Shown: piece after piece, positions 1 through 6,962 of the stretch
Layout: every line of letters begins with the position of its first letter
How positions within the stretch are numbered: the first letter of the stretch is position 1
DNA from: Cyanobacteria bacterium M_surface_7_m2_037
GTDB taxonomy: Bacteria > Cyanobacteriota > Cyanobacteriia > PCC-6307 > Cyanobiaceae
Reading direction: 5' to 3'
Assembly: GCA_016882585.1 (NCBI GenBank)
Contig: VGPP01000019.1
Location: 1 to 18,830, forward strand
DNA length: 18,830 bases
Position numbers and translations under genes: made by a program
Notes under the pieces: model-generated
The model's input: only the letters and a program-made list of their open reading frames with translations
What the model was told of the DNA's origin: nothing
The model's database searches: none

Positions 1-3
1 CAA

Positions 4-57
4 CCTGTGGAAAACATGCCACCCACCTGGGGAAACCACCCTGATCCTGGGGAAACC
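4..57 (+). repeat. Three iterated DnaA-box-like repeats
   Basis: Three same-orientation copies of a 12-mer lie at 4-15 (CCTGTGGAAAAC), 26-37 and 46-57 (both CCTGGGGAAACC), spaced 22 and 20 bp. The first contains TGTGGAAAA at 6-14, the exact complement of TTTTCCACA, the DnaA box form known from cyanobacteria. The other two are degenerate. The left edge of the window cuts the region, so whether this is the flank of a replication origin or only a local repeat cannot be decided. No gene is seen in 1-128. Confidence 0.45.
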
Positions 58-128
58 CGAAAATGATCAGCAGGGCTTATGGCTGCGGGTCTCGTGCGAC
101 CAGCCCGCAACCGAGACGGTTGAGCCCC

Positions 129-1340
129 TCAAACCCCCGGGTTCTCTTCCGGTTTCGGCCGCGGTTTGTAAAGCGTGCGCGGTCCGAGCGGGTGGTCGGC
201 GTGGGGATAGGGCGCATGGGTGTGGCCGTGGTCGTGGGAATGGCTGTGGTCGTGACCGCCTACGTGACTGTGGCTGTGGTCGTGCGGGTGATCGTGGTGG
301 TGATGGCCGTGGTCGTGGCTGTGCCCCAGGGGAATCGGGATGCCATCGGGCTGGCAGGCGCCGGTGCACTCGTGCTCGCACAGCGTGCAGGCCTCCACCA
401 GCCCCTCCACGTGGTGGTGGTGGCTCTGCTGCGGCGCCCCCACCTCGGTTTCAAAGCCGAGCACCTGGGCGCGATACTTGCAGAGGGAGCAGTTCATCTG
501 CGTTTCACCGCGCACCACCTCCTGCACGCGCTCTAGGAAGGTGTTGATCACCAGCGGATGATCGCCGAGGTAGCTGGCGTCCACAAATTCCAGCTCGGGG
601 TGATCCGCGGCCACGAGCTGGGTGTGCTGGCGGATGCGGCTCACCAGCACGCCCGAAAACAGGAAATAGGGGAACACCACGATGCGGCGGAAGCCGAGCT
701 TCACGGCATGGCGCAGGCCCGGCTCCACCAACGGGAAGGTGACCCCCGAATACACGGTTTCACCCCACCCAAAGCCAAAGCCCTCCACCAACATCCGCGC
801 CACCTTCGACACGTTGGAGTTGGCATCCGGGTCGGAGGAGCCGCGCCCCACCACCACCAGCAGCGTGTCGCTGAGGGGCACCGGCGCTTCCCCGCGGCCC
901 GCCGCAGCGGCATCGGAGGCATCGAGGGCCTCGCGGATCCGGGCCCCGGCGGCCTGGATCATGCTCAGATCCACCCCCAGCTCGCGGCCGTAATCAATGC
1001 GCAAGCCGGTTTCGGCGCTGTAGGTGTTCAGCACCGAAGGAATGTCGTTCTTGGCGTGGCCGGCGGCGAACAACATCCCGGGCACCGCCAGCACGCGCTT
1101 CACGCCCTGCGCCCGCAGGCTCTCGAGGCCATCGCGCAGGATCGGCCGCGCAAACTCCAGATAGCCGTATTCCACCGGCACGCCCGGCAAAAGCTTCCGC
1201 AGCCCCTCAGCAAGTTGAGCAAACTCACCTACCGCCTGCCGGTTGCGGCTGCCATGGCCGCAGATCAACACCCCGATCGGGCCACCCTCGACAGCGCTGA
1301 GGGCGGCGTTGCAATCAAGCTGCGGCGCGGGGTTGGTCAT
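129..1340 (-). CDS. cbiX: Sirohydrochlorin cobaltochelatase, CbiX family, with Cys motif and His-rich tail
   Basis: The protein (403 aa from ATG 1340) has two tandem chelatase half-domains. The first carries the catalytic-type histidines GHGS (His29) and GHAKND (His95); the second begins near VVGRGSSDP (about 160) and runs to about 280. Family members insert Co2+ (or Fe2+) into sirohydrochlorin for corrinoid or siroheme synthesis in the cytoplasm. After the domains come an MxCxxC motif (MNCSLC, Cys284/287), four more cysteines at 318-329 and a His/Asp/Ser-rich stretch at 340-383. Bacillus megaterium CbiX likewise has an MxCxxC Fe-S site and a His-rich region, so this is the long form of the enzyme. 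A GTG-less extension to 1391 is possible, but a TAGGGT -10 at 1361-1366 favours the 1340 start. Whether Co or Fe is the true metal is not visible. Confidence 0.88.
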   Translation of the reverse strand: MTNPAPQLDCNAALSAVEGGPIGVLICGHGSRNRQAVGEFAQLAEGLRKLLPGVPVEYGYLEFARPILRDGLESLRAQGVKRVLAVPGMLFAAGHAKNDIPSVLNTYSAETGLRIDYGRELGVDLSMIQAAGARIREALDASDAAAAGRGEAPVPLSDTLLVVVGRGSSDPDANSNVSKVARMLVEGFGFGWGETVYSGVTFPLVEPGLRHAVKLGFRRIVVFPYFLFSGVLVSRIRQHTQLVAADHPELEFVDASYLGDHPLVINTFLERVQEVVRGETQMNCSLCKYRAQVLGFETEVGAPQQSHHHHVEGLVEACTLCEHECTGACQPDGIPIPLGHSHDHGHHHHDHPHDHSHSHVGGHDHSHSHDHGHTHAPYPHADHPLGPRTLYKPRPKPEENPGV

Positions 1341-1360
1341 AGGTTGTTGTGCCTGAGGTG

Positions 1361-1366
1361 ACCCTA
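1361..1366 (-). promoter_or_regulatory. Putative -10 element of cbiX
   Basis: TAGGGT on the minus strand ends 20 nt before ATG 1340. The same hexamer stands 20-27 nt ahead of five other genes in the window. No convincing -35 is seen. Confidence 0.45.
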
Positions 1367-1414
1367 TCGGGACAAGGCCGCCAAACCTCAAGCGGCCACT
1401 GAAGACCCAACGCC

Positions 1415-1420
1415 TAGGGT
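1415..1420 (+). promoter_or_regulatory. Putative -10 element of the gene at 1443
   Basis: TAGGGT (context CCTAGGGTGCCCC) ends 22 nt before GTG 1443 and overlaps the alternative GTG at 1419. A start at 1419 would lie inside the -10 element, so the downstream GTG is preferred. The context closely resembles that before crtH (CCTAGGGTCGCCCC). Confidence 0.5.
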
Positions 1421-1442
1421 GCCCCTAGCAAGCCAATCAAGC

Positions 1443-2105
1443 GTGCAGAAGAGCGAGAACAACCGAGCTGGCGAACTGAAGGAGCTGGGCTGGAGCGCTG
1501 AAGACGTTCGCCGCTACGAGGAGCTGTGGGAATACCGCCAGCGCTGGGGTGCGATCAACCTCGAGCGAGAAGACCGCCAGTTCCTGCGCAAGGCCGAAGC
1601 CGCCCTACCCAAGATCGTGGCCAAGGGCTCTGAGAAGAAGCGCACCCAAGACAAATCCCACTACCGCTGGCTGGCCTTCTATCTCGAGGCCATGCAAGCC
1701 GCGCCGCTGAGCGAAGGCGAAGTGGGTGCCTGGCCATTGGTGCTGCAGGAGGAACTGCGGGCCATCGATTACTACGAGCCGGTGCTCGGCCTGCCCGACA
1801 CGCTCAAGGCCAAGGAGCTGCTGCCGATCCGCGAGCAGCTGGTGGCTCAGGCCGCAGCCAGCGGCCGCAGCGCCAACTTCGATTTCGTGGCTCCACTTGA
1901 AGAGCTCAAGCAGCGGGAGAAAACCAGCTGGAAGCCCCTGCGCGGCGACGGCAACACCGACACTTCCTACCCGGTGCTCAGCGCTGATGCTGCTGAGGCC
2001 TTCCGCCAGGACGCCCGCACCCGCATCACCAGCGCGATCCGCGAGCTGTTCCCCTCACTCAAAGACACCGACAAGCCGGAGCCCCCGGCCGACTGGATGC
2101 CCTGA
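1443..2105 (+). CDS. Conserved-looking soluble protein of unknown function
   Basis: The protein has 220 residues from GTG 1443 (228 if GTG 1419 is used). It is hydrophilic, without signal peptide or membrane segment, and rich in Glu, Arg and Trp; the segments RRYEELWEYRQRWG and HYRWLAFYLEAMQ suggest an alpha-helical fold. The second half has RSANFDFVAPLEELKQRE and ends PEPPADWMP. I do not recognise a named domain. Codon use is like the core genes around it (G/C in most third positions), which supports a real resident gene. It is divergent from cbiX with about 100 nt between the starts, and both have a TAGGGT -10. It is followed by the VapBC pair, which has its own promoter-like sequence. Confidence 0.8.
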   Translation: MQKSENNRAGELKELGWSAEDVRRYEELWEYRQRWGAINLEREDRQFLRKAEAALPKIVAKGSEKKRTQDKSHYRWLAFYLEAMQAAPLSEGEVGAWPLVLQEELRAIDYYEPVLGLPDTLKAKELLPIREQLVAQAAASGRSANFDFVAPLEELKQREKTSWKPLRGDGNTDTSYPVLSADAAEAFRQDARTRITSAIRELFPSLKDTDKPEPPADWMP

Positions 2106-2121
2106 GCGACAAAAACCTAGT

Positions 2122-2127
2122 CATACT
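2122..2127 (+). promoter_or_regulatory. Putative -10 element of vapBC
   Basis: CATACT (one mismatch to TATACT) ends 22 nt before ATG 2150, the same spacing as at other promoters here. This argues for ATG 2150 over ATG 2135, which would leave almost no leader. Confidence 0.35.
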
Positions 2128-2149
2128 GGGAGCAATGCAGCGGGGCCCC

Positions 2150-2377
2150 ATGAAAGTGACCGTTGAAATCTCTGACAAGGAGATGCAAGAAGTCCTGGAA
2201 TTAACCGGCGAAGACAAAAAGGGCCCTGCCATCCGCCAGCTGCTGGAAGAGGCCCTCCAACTCCGGCGCAGGGCCCAAGTCGCCGAACGGTTCATCAGCG
2301 GCGAGTGGGGCGTGGAGCTCGAAAGCTTCGAAGCCAACCGGGACTACGACCGCAATCGGGCGGTAGAAGCGCTCTGA
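2150..2377 (+). CDS. VapB-type antitoxin (DUF2191-like)
   Basis: This 75-residue protein starts MKVTVEISDKEMQEVLELTG: a short beta strand, then helices, as in ribbon-helix-helix antitoxins of VapBC systems. RHH antitoxins dimerise, bind their own promoter and wrap the toxin active site with an acidic C-terminal tail, which here is ELESFEANRDYDRN. The stop overlaps the start of the PIN-domain toxin by one base (TGATG), the usual translational coupling of such pairs. ATG 2135 would add five residues (MQRGP), but the -10 spacing favours 2150. The reading frame is intact. Confidence 0.8.
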   Translation: MKVTVEISDKEMQEVLELTGEDKKGPAIRQLLEEALQLRRRAQVAERFISGEWGVELESFEANRDYDRNRAVEAL

Positions 2378-2781
2378 TGCCACTTCTGCTTGACAGCAGT
2401 CTCTGGATCGACTTCACCCGATCCCGCAGTTCAGCGCAGCTCAAAAAGTTCATTGCTCCCTTCATCCTCGATCCGCAAACGCATCTTGCTGAACCGGTTC
2501 GGTTCGAACTGCTCCGATCAGCCAGGCCAAACGAGATTCCACTCCTGGAAGCGCAGTTCGCCACTATTCGCTGTCTTGAGACTCCAGGGGATGTTTGGTC
2601 ACGGGCCATCTTTCTGGGCCAAGGCTGCCAACAGATCGGGCGACGCGTCGCCAGCCTCGACCTTGTGGTTGCTGCTGTGGCAGTACATCACGAGGCCACC
2701 GTGGTGACCTTCGATGGCGACTTCGAAGCCATTGCCTCCGTGAGCAAGCTCAAGGTGCAACGCCTGCAACGTCCACGCTGA
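2377..2781 (+). CDS. VapC-type toxin, PIN-domain ribonuclease
   Basis: The 134 residues have the PIN acidic quartet in the expected order: Asp6 in LLLDSSLWID, Glu44 (or Glu39) in VRFELL, Asp95 in SLDLVVAA, and Asp113/Asp115 in VTFDGDFEAI. PIN toxins are Mg-dependent endoribonucleases that cut tRNA or rRNA when freed from antitoxin. The length is normal for VapC. It is coupled to the upstream antitoxin by a one-base overlap. It converges on the SulP gene with only 24 nt between the stops and no clear hairpin terminator. The target RNA cannot be told from sequence. Confidence 0.85.
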   Translation: MPLLLDSSLWIDFTRSRSSAQLKKFIAPFILDPQTHLAEPVRFELLRSARPNEIPLLEAQFATIRCLETPGDVWSRAIFLGQGCQQIGRRVASLDLVVAAVAVHHEATVVTFDGDFEAIASVSKLKVQRLQRPR

Positions 2782-2805
2782 GCAGGTTGAGCCTCAAAAA
2801 GCGCC

Positions 2806-4341
2806 TTAATGTCCCGCCGCCAGCTCCCCACCGCGGCCGCCGGCCTCTTCTGCCACGCCGATACGGGCGAGCAGGTTAGTGCTTTCAGCGTTGAGATTCA
2901 CCACCTCCACGCTGCTACCCCCGAGCTTCGGGCGACGGATCACCTGATCGAGAGCCGTAACGCCGCTCTGATCCCAGATGTGCGCGTCCGCCATGTCGAT
3001 GGTGATGCGGGCTGGATGCTCGTGCAGCTCAAAGCCCTGGCGGAAGTAGATGCTGCTCACAAAAAACAGCTGTCCGCGCACGCGATACAAGCGGTGATCG
3101 GATTCCAGCTCCTCGCTGGAAACATCAATCACCTTTGCCACCTTGCGGCTGAACAGGATGCCGGCCAGGGCCACGCCGGAGAGCAGACCCACCGCCAGGT
3201 TGTGGGTGAGCACGGTCACCACCACGGTTAGGAGCATCACGGCCGTGTCGCTCTTGGGGATGCGGCGGATGCCGCTGATCGAGCCCCAGTTGGCGGTGTT
3301 AATCGCAATCATGATCATCACGCCCACCAGCGTGGCCATCGGGATCTGATTCACCCACTGGCTGGCCAGCAGGATCATCGCCAGCAGCGCCACACCTGAG
3401 GTGAGCGTGGAGAGCCGGGTGCGGCCGCCGTAGCCCACGTTCATCACCGACTGCCCCACCAAGGCGCAGCCGGCCATGCCGCCGAACAGCGAACTCACGA
3501 TGTTGCCGATGCCCTGGCCGCGCGCCTCGGCGTTCTTCTGGCTGGAGCTGTCGGTGATGTCGTCGAGGATGTCTTGGGTGAGAAAGGTTTCCATCAGGCC
3601 CACCAGCGAGATCGCCAGGGCCGTGGGCAGGATCAGCCCGAGGGTTTCGAAGTTGAACGGCACCTGGGGCAGACCCAGCTGCGGCAGGCCGTCGGGCAAG
3701 TTGCCGAGGCTGGCCACGGTGGGAATCTCCAGTCCCAGCTGGATCGAGAGGCCGGTGGTGATCAGGATCGCCACCAGCGCCGAAGGCACGGCGGTGGTGA
3801 AGCGAGGCAACAGATAGATGATCGCCAGGGTGAGCGCCATCAGGCCCCACACGGCCGGCAGCTGAGCGGCAGTGACCACCACATTTTCGGGGTGGAACAC
3901 ATCTAGGCCCAGCTGCGGCAGCTGCGCCATGAAGATCAAAATCGCCAGCGCATTCACGAAGCCGGCCATCACCGGCTGGGGCACAAAACGCATCTGATGC
4001 GCGAGGCGCAGATACCCCCAGGCGATCTGCAGCACACCGGTGAGCAGTCCGGCGGCCAGGAGGTACTGCAGGCCCATGCCCTCACCCAGGCCATTGCCCT
4101 GCTGCACCAGCCCAGTCATCAACAGGGCGGTAGAGCCGGTGGCGGAGGTGATCATCGCCGTGCGGCCGCCCACCACCGCCAGCGTGACCGACAGCAGAAA
4201 CGCTCCGAACAGACCCACCCGCGGATCCACGCCGGCGATGCCGGAGAAAGCGATCGCCTCGGGGATCATCGCGAAGGCCACCACCAGGCCCGAGAGGATG
4301 TCGCGGTGGGGCCGGTCCCACCATTGCTTGAGGGAAACCAT
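2806..4341 (-). CDS. SulP/SLC26-family anion transporter with STAS domain
   Basis: This 511-residue membrane protein starts MVSLKQWWDRPHRDILSGLV and has about ten or more hydrophobic segments, with the SulP signature AFAMIPEAIAFSGIAGVDPRVGL in the first helices. From about residue 416 a C-terminal STAS domain follows, with the typical DQSG element (Ser459) where STAS domains are often modified. SulP proteins move sulfate, bicarbonate or other anions, usually with Na+ or H+. The N-terminal part does not look like characterised cyanobacterial BicA, so bicarbonate uptake should not be assumed. ATG 4341 is preceded by a TAGGGT -10 at 4369-4374. The gene may also be read from the upstream run of minus-strand genes ending at 4407. 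Confidence 0.9.
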   Translation of the reverse strand: MVSLKQWWDRPHRDILSGLVVAFAMIPEAIAFSGIAGVDPRVGLFGAFLLSVTLAVVGGRTAMITSATGSTALLMTGLVQQGNGLGEGMGLQYLLAAGLLTGVLQIAWGYLRLAHQMRFVPQPVMAGFVNALAILIFMAQLPQLGLDVFHPENVVVTAAQLPAVWGLMALTLAIIYLLPRFTTAVPSALVAILITTGLSIQLGLEIPTVASLGNLPDGLPQLGLPQVPFNFETLGLILPTALAISLVGLMETFLTQDILDDITDSSSQKNAEARGQGIGNIVSSLFGGMAGCALVGQSVMNVGYGGRTRLSTLTSGVALLAMILLASQWVNQIPMATLVGVMIMIAINTANWGSISGIRRIPKSDTAVMLLTVVVTVLTHNLAVGLLSGVALAGILFSRKVAKVIDVSSEELESDHRLYRVRGQLFFVSSIYFRQGFELHEHPARITIDMADAHIWDQSGVTALDQVIRRPKLGGSSVEVVNLNAESTNLLARIGVAEEAGGRGGELAAGH

Positions 4342-4368
4342 CAGCGCATCACCACGCCCGCTGGCCGG

Positions 4369-4374
4369 ACCCTA
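4369..4374 (-). promoter_or_regulatory. Putative -10 element of the SulP gene
   Basis: TAGGGT (context CTGATAGGGTCC on the minus strand) ends 27 nt before ATG 4341, matching the window-wide pattern. Confidence 0.45.
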
Positions 4375-4406
4375 TCAGTGAGATCTGGCGGTGCTTCAGC
4401 GCGTCC

Positions 4407-4502
4407 TCAGCGCAACAGCCGCAGCCAGGCCCACCAGATCAACGCCACCGGCACGAGGGCCAAGGCCAACACCTGCAGGCTTTGCAGCTGCTCAGGGTTC
4501 AT
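4407..4502 (-). CDS. 31-residue single-span membrane peptide
   Basis: ATG 4502 opens a 31-codon frame: MNPEQLQSLQ, then a hydrophobic core VLALALVPVALIWWAWL and a short basic end RLLR. This is the layout of a single-span membrane peptide with a positively charged end. Its ATG overlaps the TGA of the upstream secreted-protein gene (ATGA, 4499-4502), so translation would be coupled. Small membrane peptides are common in cyanobacteria, often as subunits of photosynthetic or transport complexes, but I do not recognise this one. The overlap and clean hydrophobic design are the support; the short length keeps confidence moderate. Confidence 0.5.
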   Translation of the reverse strand: MNPEQLQSLQVLALALVPVALIWWAWLRLLR

Positions 4503-4720
4503 CGCACAGGGCAGGGTTGGGAGTTGATCAACAGCAGGCCCAACAGGCCGCACTGCAGGCGGGTGAGGTCGTCGAGGGCCAGCTCCACATCGGAGGCAAA
4601 CCCAGGGTTAGCGGCAGGGTCCGCCACCACCGGGGCTGGCTCCAGCGGTGGTGGCAGCGGTTCGGCCAAGGCCGCAGGAGCGGCGGCCAGCACAAGCAAA
4701 CCCAGCAACAGAGCTTTCAT
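4499..4720 (-). CDS. Small secreted or lumenal protein of unknown function
   Basis: The 73 residues begin MKALLLGLLVLAAAPAALA, a clear signal peptide with an AxA-type cleavage site before EPLPPP. The mature part is about 54 residues: a Pro/Ala-rich segment, then ASDVELALDDLTRLQCGLLGLLLINSQPCPVR with two cysteines that could pair in the periplasm or lumen. It starts 36 nt after the cupin stop and its stop overlaps the next ATG, so it sits inside a minus-strand operon. No family is recognised. Confidence 0.6.
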   Translation of the reverse strand: MKALLLGLLVLAAAPAALAEPLPPPLEPAPVVADPAANPGFASDVELALDDLTRLQCGLLGLLLINSQPCPVR

Positions 4721-4756
4721 GACTCGCGGGCAACAACAGGGGCAGATGCTTCCGCT

Positions 4757-5431
4757 CTAGCCAAAGGGCGAGGTTGTGGCCGGCAGGTGCCCGGTTTTAA
4801 CCCAGATCGTGCAACCGGGTTCGCTCCAGGGGCGGTGCACGCTGCCCGGTGGATTGCGCAACCAACTTCCAGGGGGATAAGTGCCGTGCTCGTCTTGGAA
4901 CACACCCTCGATCACGTAGATCTCCTCGCCACTGGGATGGCTGTGGGCCTGGAAATGGGTACCCGGCGCCCAGCGCACCAGCGCCACCTGTTCACTGCCA
5001 AAGGCATGCAGGGGCAACACCTCAAGACCGGGAACCAAGCCCGGATGCCAAGCAGCCGCGTGGGTGTCGATCACCAGCCGCAGCTGATCCTCGGGATGCA
5101 TCTGCTGCAGCTTCACCAGCAGCGTGCAACCGCTCTCGCTGAAGGGGGCGTGGGCTGAACCCGGTGGATTACGCAAGTAGGTGCCGGCGGGATAAGTGAC
5201 CTGTTCATCGGCGAAGGTGCCGTCCAGCACCAGGATCTCCACGCCGCCGCCATGGCCATGCCGGGCAAAACGGCTGCCTGGGGCGTAACGCACCACCGAT
5301 GTGGCCCGTGCCAACTCAGCGCCAAGGCGCTCAAGAGGGCGCCGCTCCACCCCCGGCGAGGGGGAAGCCACCCAGGGCAACGCTTGGGTGTTGAGGGCCA
5401 CCGGTTGGCGCCAATCGCCATGCAGGTTCAT
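4757..5431 (-). CDS. Double-cupin protein, ChrR-like cupin (cupin_7 type)
   Basis: The 224 residues hold two tandem cupin repeats with matching motifs. The first has FARHGH (His58, His60), Glu65 and PPGSAH (His94). The second has FQAHSH (His163, His165), Glu169/170 and PPGSVH (His199). These are the usual metal ligands, and the spacing GTYLRNPPGS / GSWLRNPPGS is nearly the same in both, so an internal duplication is evident. ChrR-type cupins occur as the C-terminal sensing module of anti-sigma factors or alone. There is no zinc-binding anti-sigma domain in front here, so a stand-alone metal-binding or enzymatic role is more likely. The start overlaps the stop of the upstream membrane gene by four bases (ATGA). 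Confidence 0.82.
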   Translation of the reverse strand: MNLHGDWRQPVALNTQALPWVASPSPGVERRPLERLGAELARATSVVRYAPGSRFARHGHGGGVEILVLDGTFADEQVTYPAGTYLRNPPGSAHAPFSESGCTLLVKLQQMHPEDQLRLVIDTHAAAWHPGLVPGLEVLPLHAFGSEQVALVRWAPGTHFQAHSHPSGEEIYVIEGVFQDEHGTYPPGSWLRNPPGSVHRPWSEPGCTIWVKTGHLPATTSPFG

Positions 5432-5724
5432 CCGTTCTGGCGAACGCGCTTCACGGCCAAGCCCGCTTCTGTGGCGGTTACCCCAGCCAACACCAGGAGG
5501 CCGATCAACCCCAACAGCTGGTTCTGCGCGTCAGCAGCCGCATCCGCGTTTTGCGCGAGCACGGCACCGGCCACAAACCAGGCCGTGGCCAGGGCTGAGG
5601 TGATCCAGTAGGCCCGCCAGCGGCGCTGATAGAGGTAGCCGGCGCCCAGGCCAGGCACCACATTCAGCAGCACCGCCACCCAACCCGCCGAAGCGGCCAG
5701 GATCTGCTCACGGGTGGGCACCAT
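5428..5724 (-). CDS. Small membrane protein, about three spans
   Basis: The 98 residues from ATG 5724 have hydrophobic stretches at about 14-30 (WVAVLLNVVPGLGAGYLY), 40-56 (WITSALATAWFVAGAVL) and 70-90 (LLGLIGLLVLAGVTATEAGLA), with a basic end VKRVRQNG. The PGLGAGYLYQRRWRAYW element resembles the PG-x-G-x-x-Y hairpins of TM2-like small membrane proteins, but the match is loose. It is the first gene of the 5724-4407 run and overlaps the cupin start by four bases. A divergent gene starts at 5879, with a 24-bp near-palindrome between. A longer frame to 6051 exists but overlaps the divergent gene and lacks protein-like character. Confidence 0.7.
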   Translation of the reverse strand: MVPTREQILAASAGWVAVLLNVVPGLGAGYLYQRRWRAYWITSALATAWFVAGAVLAQNADAAADAQNQLLGLIGLLVLAGVTATEAGLAVKRVRQNG

Positions 5725-5814
5725 CGCGGCTCCATCACTGACAGCACTCTGGCGAGCGGGGTGACTGGGGTGTGAGCGCAGGCCTGTGATGTTCGCTGCT
5801 GTGGTGAAGCCAAT

Positions 5815-5838
5815 GATTTCGGCAACGTTGCCTAAATC
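5815..5838. promoter_or_regulatory. 24-bp near-perfect palindrome between divergent genes
   Basis: The core GGCAACGTTGCC (5821-5832) is a perfect palindrome. It is extended by GATTT on the left and AAATC on the right with one mismatched pair, giving 24 bp of dyad symmetry. It sits in the 154-bp region between the starts at 5724 (-) and 5879 (+), next to an A/T-rich TAAATC that could be a -10. This is the expected form of a dimeric regulator operator, though no regulator gene is adjacent. Confidence 0.5.
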
Positions 5839-5878
5839 TCGCCTGCGCGTGCATGGTGGGAGCAGCCGCGCAGGGTCC

Positions 5879-6220
5879 ATGGCTCCAGGGAGCAGCAACA
5901 GCCTGCTGCCACCGGCGTTGAAGCACATCAGTGCCTGGGTTCTCGACCGTCCGCTCCAGCCAGATCTGCTTGGCCAATGCTGCGATCGGCTGCGGCCAGC
6001 CCCGATTGGCCTTGCGCTGCGCGAGGCGCTGCGGGCCAACGGCCACGGCAACAGCGAGCTGCTGGAGTGGCATTGGGATCAACGTCTGGGCCGCGCCGAG
6101 GGATGGCTGTGGCAGCAAGGCGTGGTGCAGTACTTCCGCTGGTGCCGCGGTAATGGTCACCTCGCGGTGCGTGCCCAGTTGCGCTGCACCGAGCGCTCCC
6201 CCCTTCAAGTGCTGGCCTGA
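5879..6220 (+). CDS. Hypothetical protein, 113 aa
   Basis: From ATG 5879 the protein is MAPGSSNSLLPPALKHISAWVLDRPLQ and so on. It is soluble, with many Trp, Arg and His residues (LLEWHWDQRLGRAEGWLWQQG, VQYFRWCRGNGHL), and ends SPLQVLA. No signal peptide, membrane segment or known motif is seen. Codon third positions are mostly G/C, as in core genes. A longer start at 5786 would pass through the 24-bp palindrome and adds low-complexity residues, so 5879 is preferred. It converges on the small gene at 6236 with a 15-nt gap. Confidence 0.6.
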   Translation: MAPGSSNSLLPPALKHISAWVLDRPLQPDLLGQCCDRLRPAPIGLALREALRANGHGNSELLEWHWDQRLGRAEGWLWQQGVVQYFRWCRGNGHLAVRAQLRCTERSPLQVLA

Positions 6221-6235
6221 AACACCAGGCCAAGC

Positions 6236-6556
6236 TCAAGCCGATTGCGCAGCGGCCGCAACCAGAGGGCTTGTTGACGCCGAATGTCGACTGCTCACCA
6301 GTTCACCGGTGCAGGCCACGGGCAACAAGCTGGAGCGGCCCGCTGCATACCAGGCAGCCACGAGCGCAGCGCTCGAGGCTGGCGTGATCTCCCCGGCCAA
6401 GATCCAGAGCTCATCGTGCAGCACCTGGGTTTGATCTGGCGTGCCCACATACCAGGGCGCTTCGGGATCAACCGACAACTCCTCATGGAGCAGCAGTAAG
6501 CCTTCCAGAACGCAGGCGGCAAGCTCGGGTGTCATCCGCTGGAGAAGAACGTCCAT
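6236..6556 (-). CDS. Hypothetical protein, 106 aa
   Basis: From ATG 6556 the protein runs MDVLLQRMTPELAACVLEGLLLLHEELSV. It is acidic and helical in the first part, with DELWILAGEITPASSAALVAAWYAAG in the middle and an Ala/Ser-rich C-terminus (SPLVAAAAQSA). Third-position G/C preference fits a real gene. A second ATG at 6535 is possible, and neither has a clear Shine-Dalgarno. It is divergent from the PilZ gene (start 6612), with 55 nt between. I do not recognise a family. Confidence 0.6.
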   Translation of the reverse strand: MDVLLQRMTPELAACVLEGLLLLHEELSVDPEAPWYVGTPDQTQVLHDELWILAGEITPASSAALVAAWYAAGRSSLLPVACTGELVSSRHSASTSPLVAAAAQSA

Positions 6557-6601
6557 CCACGCACGGCGGCGGGAACGAAAGCAAGCAGGAGACTGCAGAG
6601 C

Positions 6602-6606
6602 GGAGG
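6602..6606 (+). promoter_or_regulatory. Ribosome binding site deciding the PilZ start
   Basis: GGAGG lies 5 nt before GTG 6612. No ATG is available between this point and the PilZ motif, so it fixes the start, in place of the far-upstream ATG at 6441 that would overlap the minus-strand gene. Confidence 0.6.
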
Positions 6607-6611
6607 CCCCA

Positions 6612-6962
6612 GTGGACATCCATGACGAGCGGAGATCTGAGGCCCGTTCGACGTTGCATCGCACCTGGACTGTCAGCGTCGACAGCGAGGTGTTCGGCAC
6701 GCGCTCTGCCCAGGTACTCGACACCAGCCCATCCGGCATCAAACTCTGTCTGAAGGCCGTGAGCGGGCTGGAACCTGGGGTGCAGCTGGCAATCCACCAT
6801 CCCGGCACGAACTGCTCCTATCTGGCGACTGTGGCTTGGTGCCAGCAACAACAACAATCAACCATTGTTGGCGCGCAAATCACCGTCAAAGAGCATGCAA
6901 CTCTGGGGCTCAACAAGAAAAAGCAGGGTCCTAAGCCCCGCCTCATCTCCCATGGAGCATGA
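6612..6962 (+). CDS. PilZ-domain protein (probable cyclic-di-GMP binder)
   Basis: The 116-residue protein from GTG 6612 opens with VDIHDERRSEAR, giving the PilZ RxxxR motif (RSEAR), and has DTSPSG about 30 residues later, the second conserved motif (D/NxSxxG). Both bind c-di-GMP in known PilZ proteins. Beta-strand-like segments (GIKLCLKAV, VQLAIHH, LATVAWC) follow, then a five-Gln run and a basic C-terminus (NKKKQGPKPR). It is a single-domain PilZ protein with no attached output domain, so it probably works as an adaptor. It is divergent from the gene at 6556 and followed after 170 nt by an AraC-type regulator on the same strand. Confidence 0.75.
   Translation: MDIHDERRSEARSTLHRTWTVSVDSEVFGTRSAQVLDTSPSGIKLCLKAVSGLEPGVQLAIHHPGTNCSYLATVAWCQQQQQSTIVGAQITVKEHATLGLNKKKQGPKPRLISHGA

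Noticed and set aside
181..340. Tandem DNA repeat (GTGGTCGTG-like units)
   Set aside because: Explained by codons of the His/Asp-rich tail of CbiX, not an independent repeat or CRISPR.
558..1361. 267-codon plus-strand frame
   Set aside because: It is the antisense shadow of cbiX, rich in His, Arg and Ala with no motifs, caused by GC-rich third positions.
4249..4260. GCGATCGC octamer (HIP1)
   Set aside because: Only scattered copies are present (another near 10985); there is no enrichment worth reporting.
2806..4341. BicA bicarbonate transporter call
   Set aside because: The N-terminal sequence does not match characterised BicA; only the SulP-STAS family level is supported.
6855..6875. Hairpin CAACAAT/ATTGTTG
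   Set aside because: It lies inside the PilZ coding region next to the poly-Gln codons and has no terminator features.
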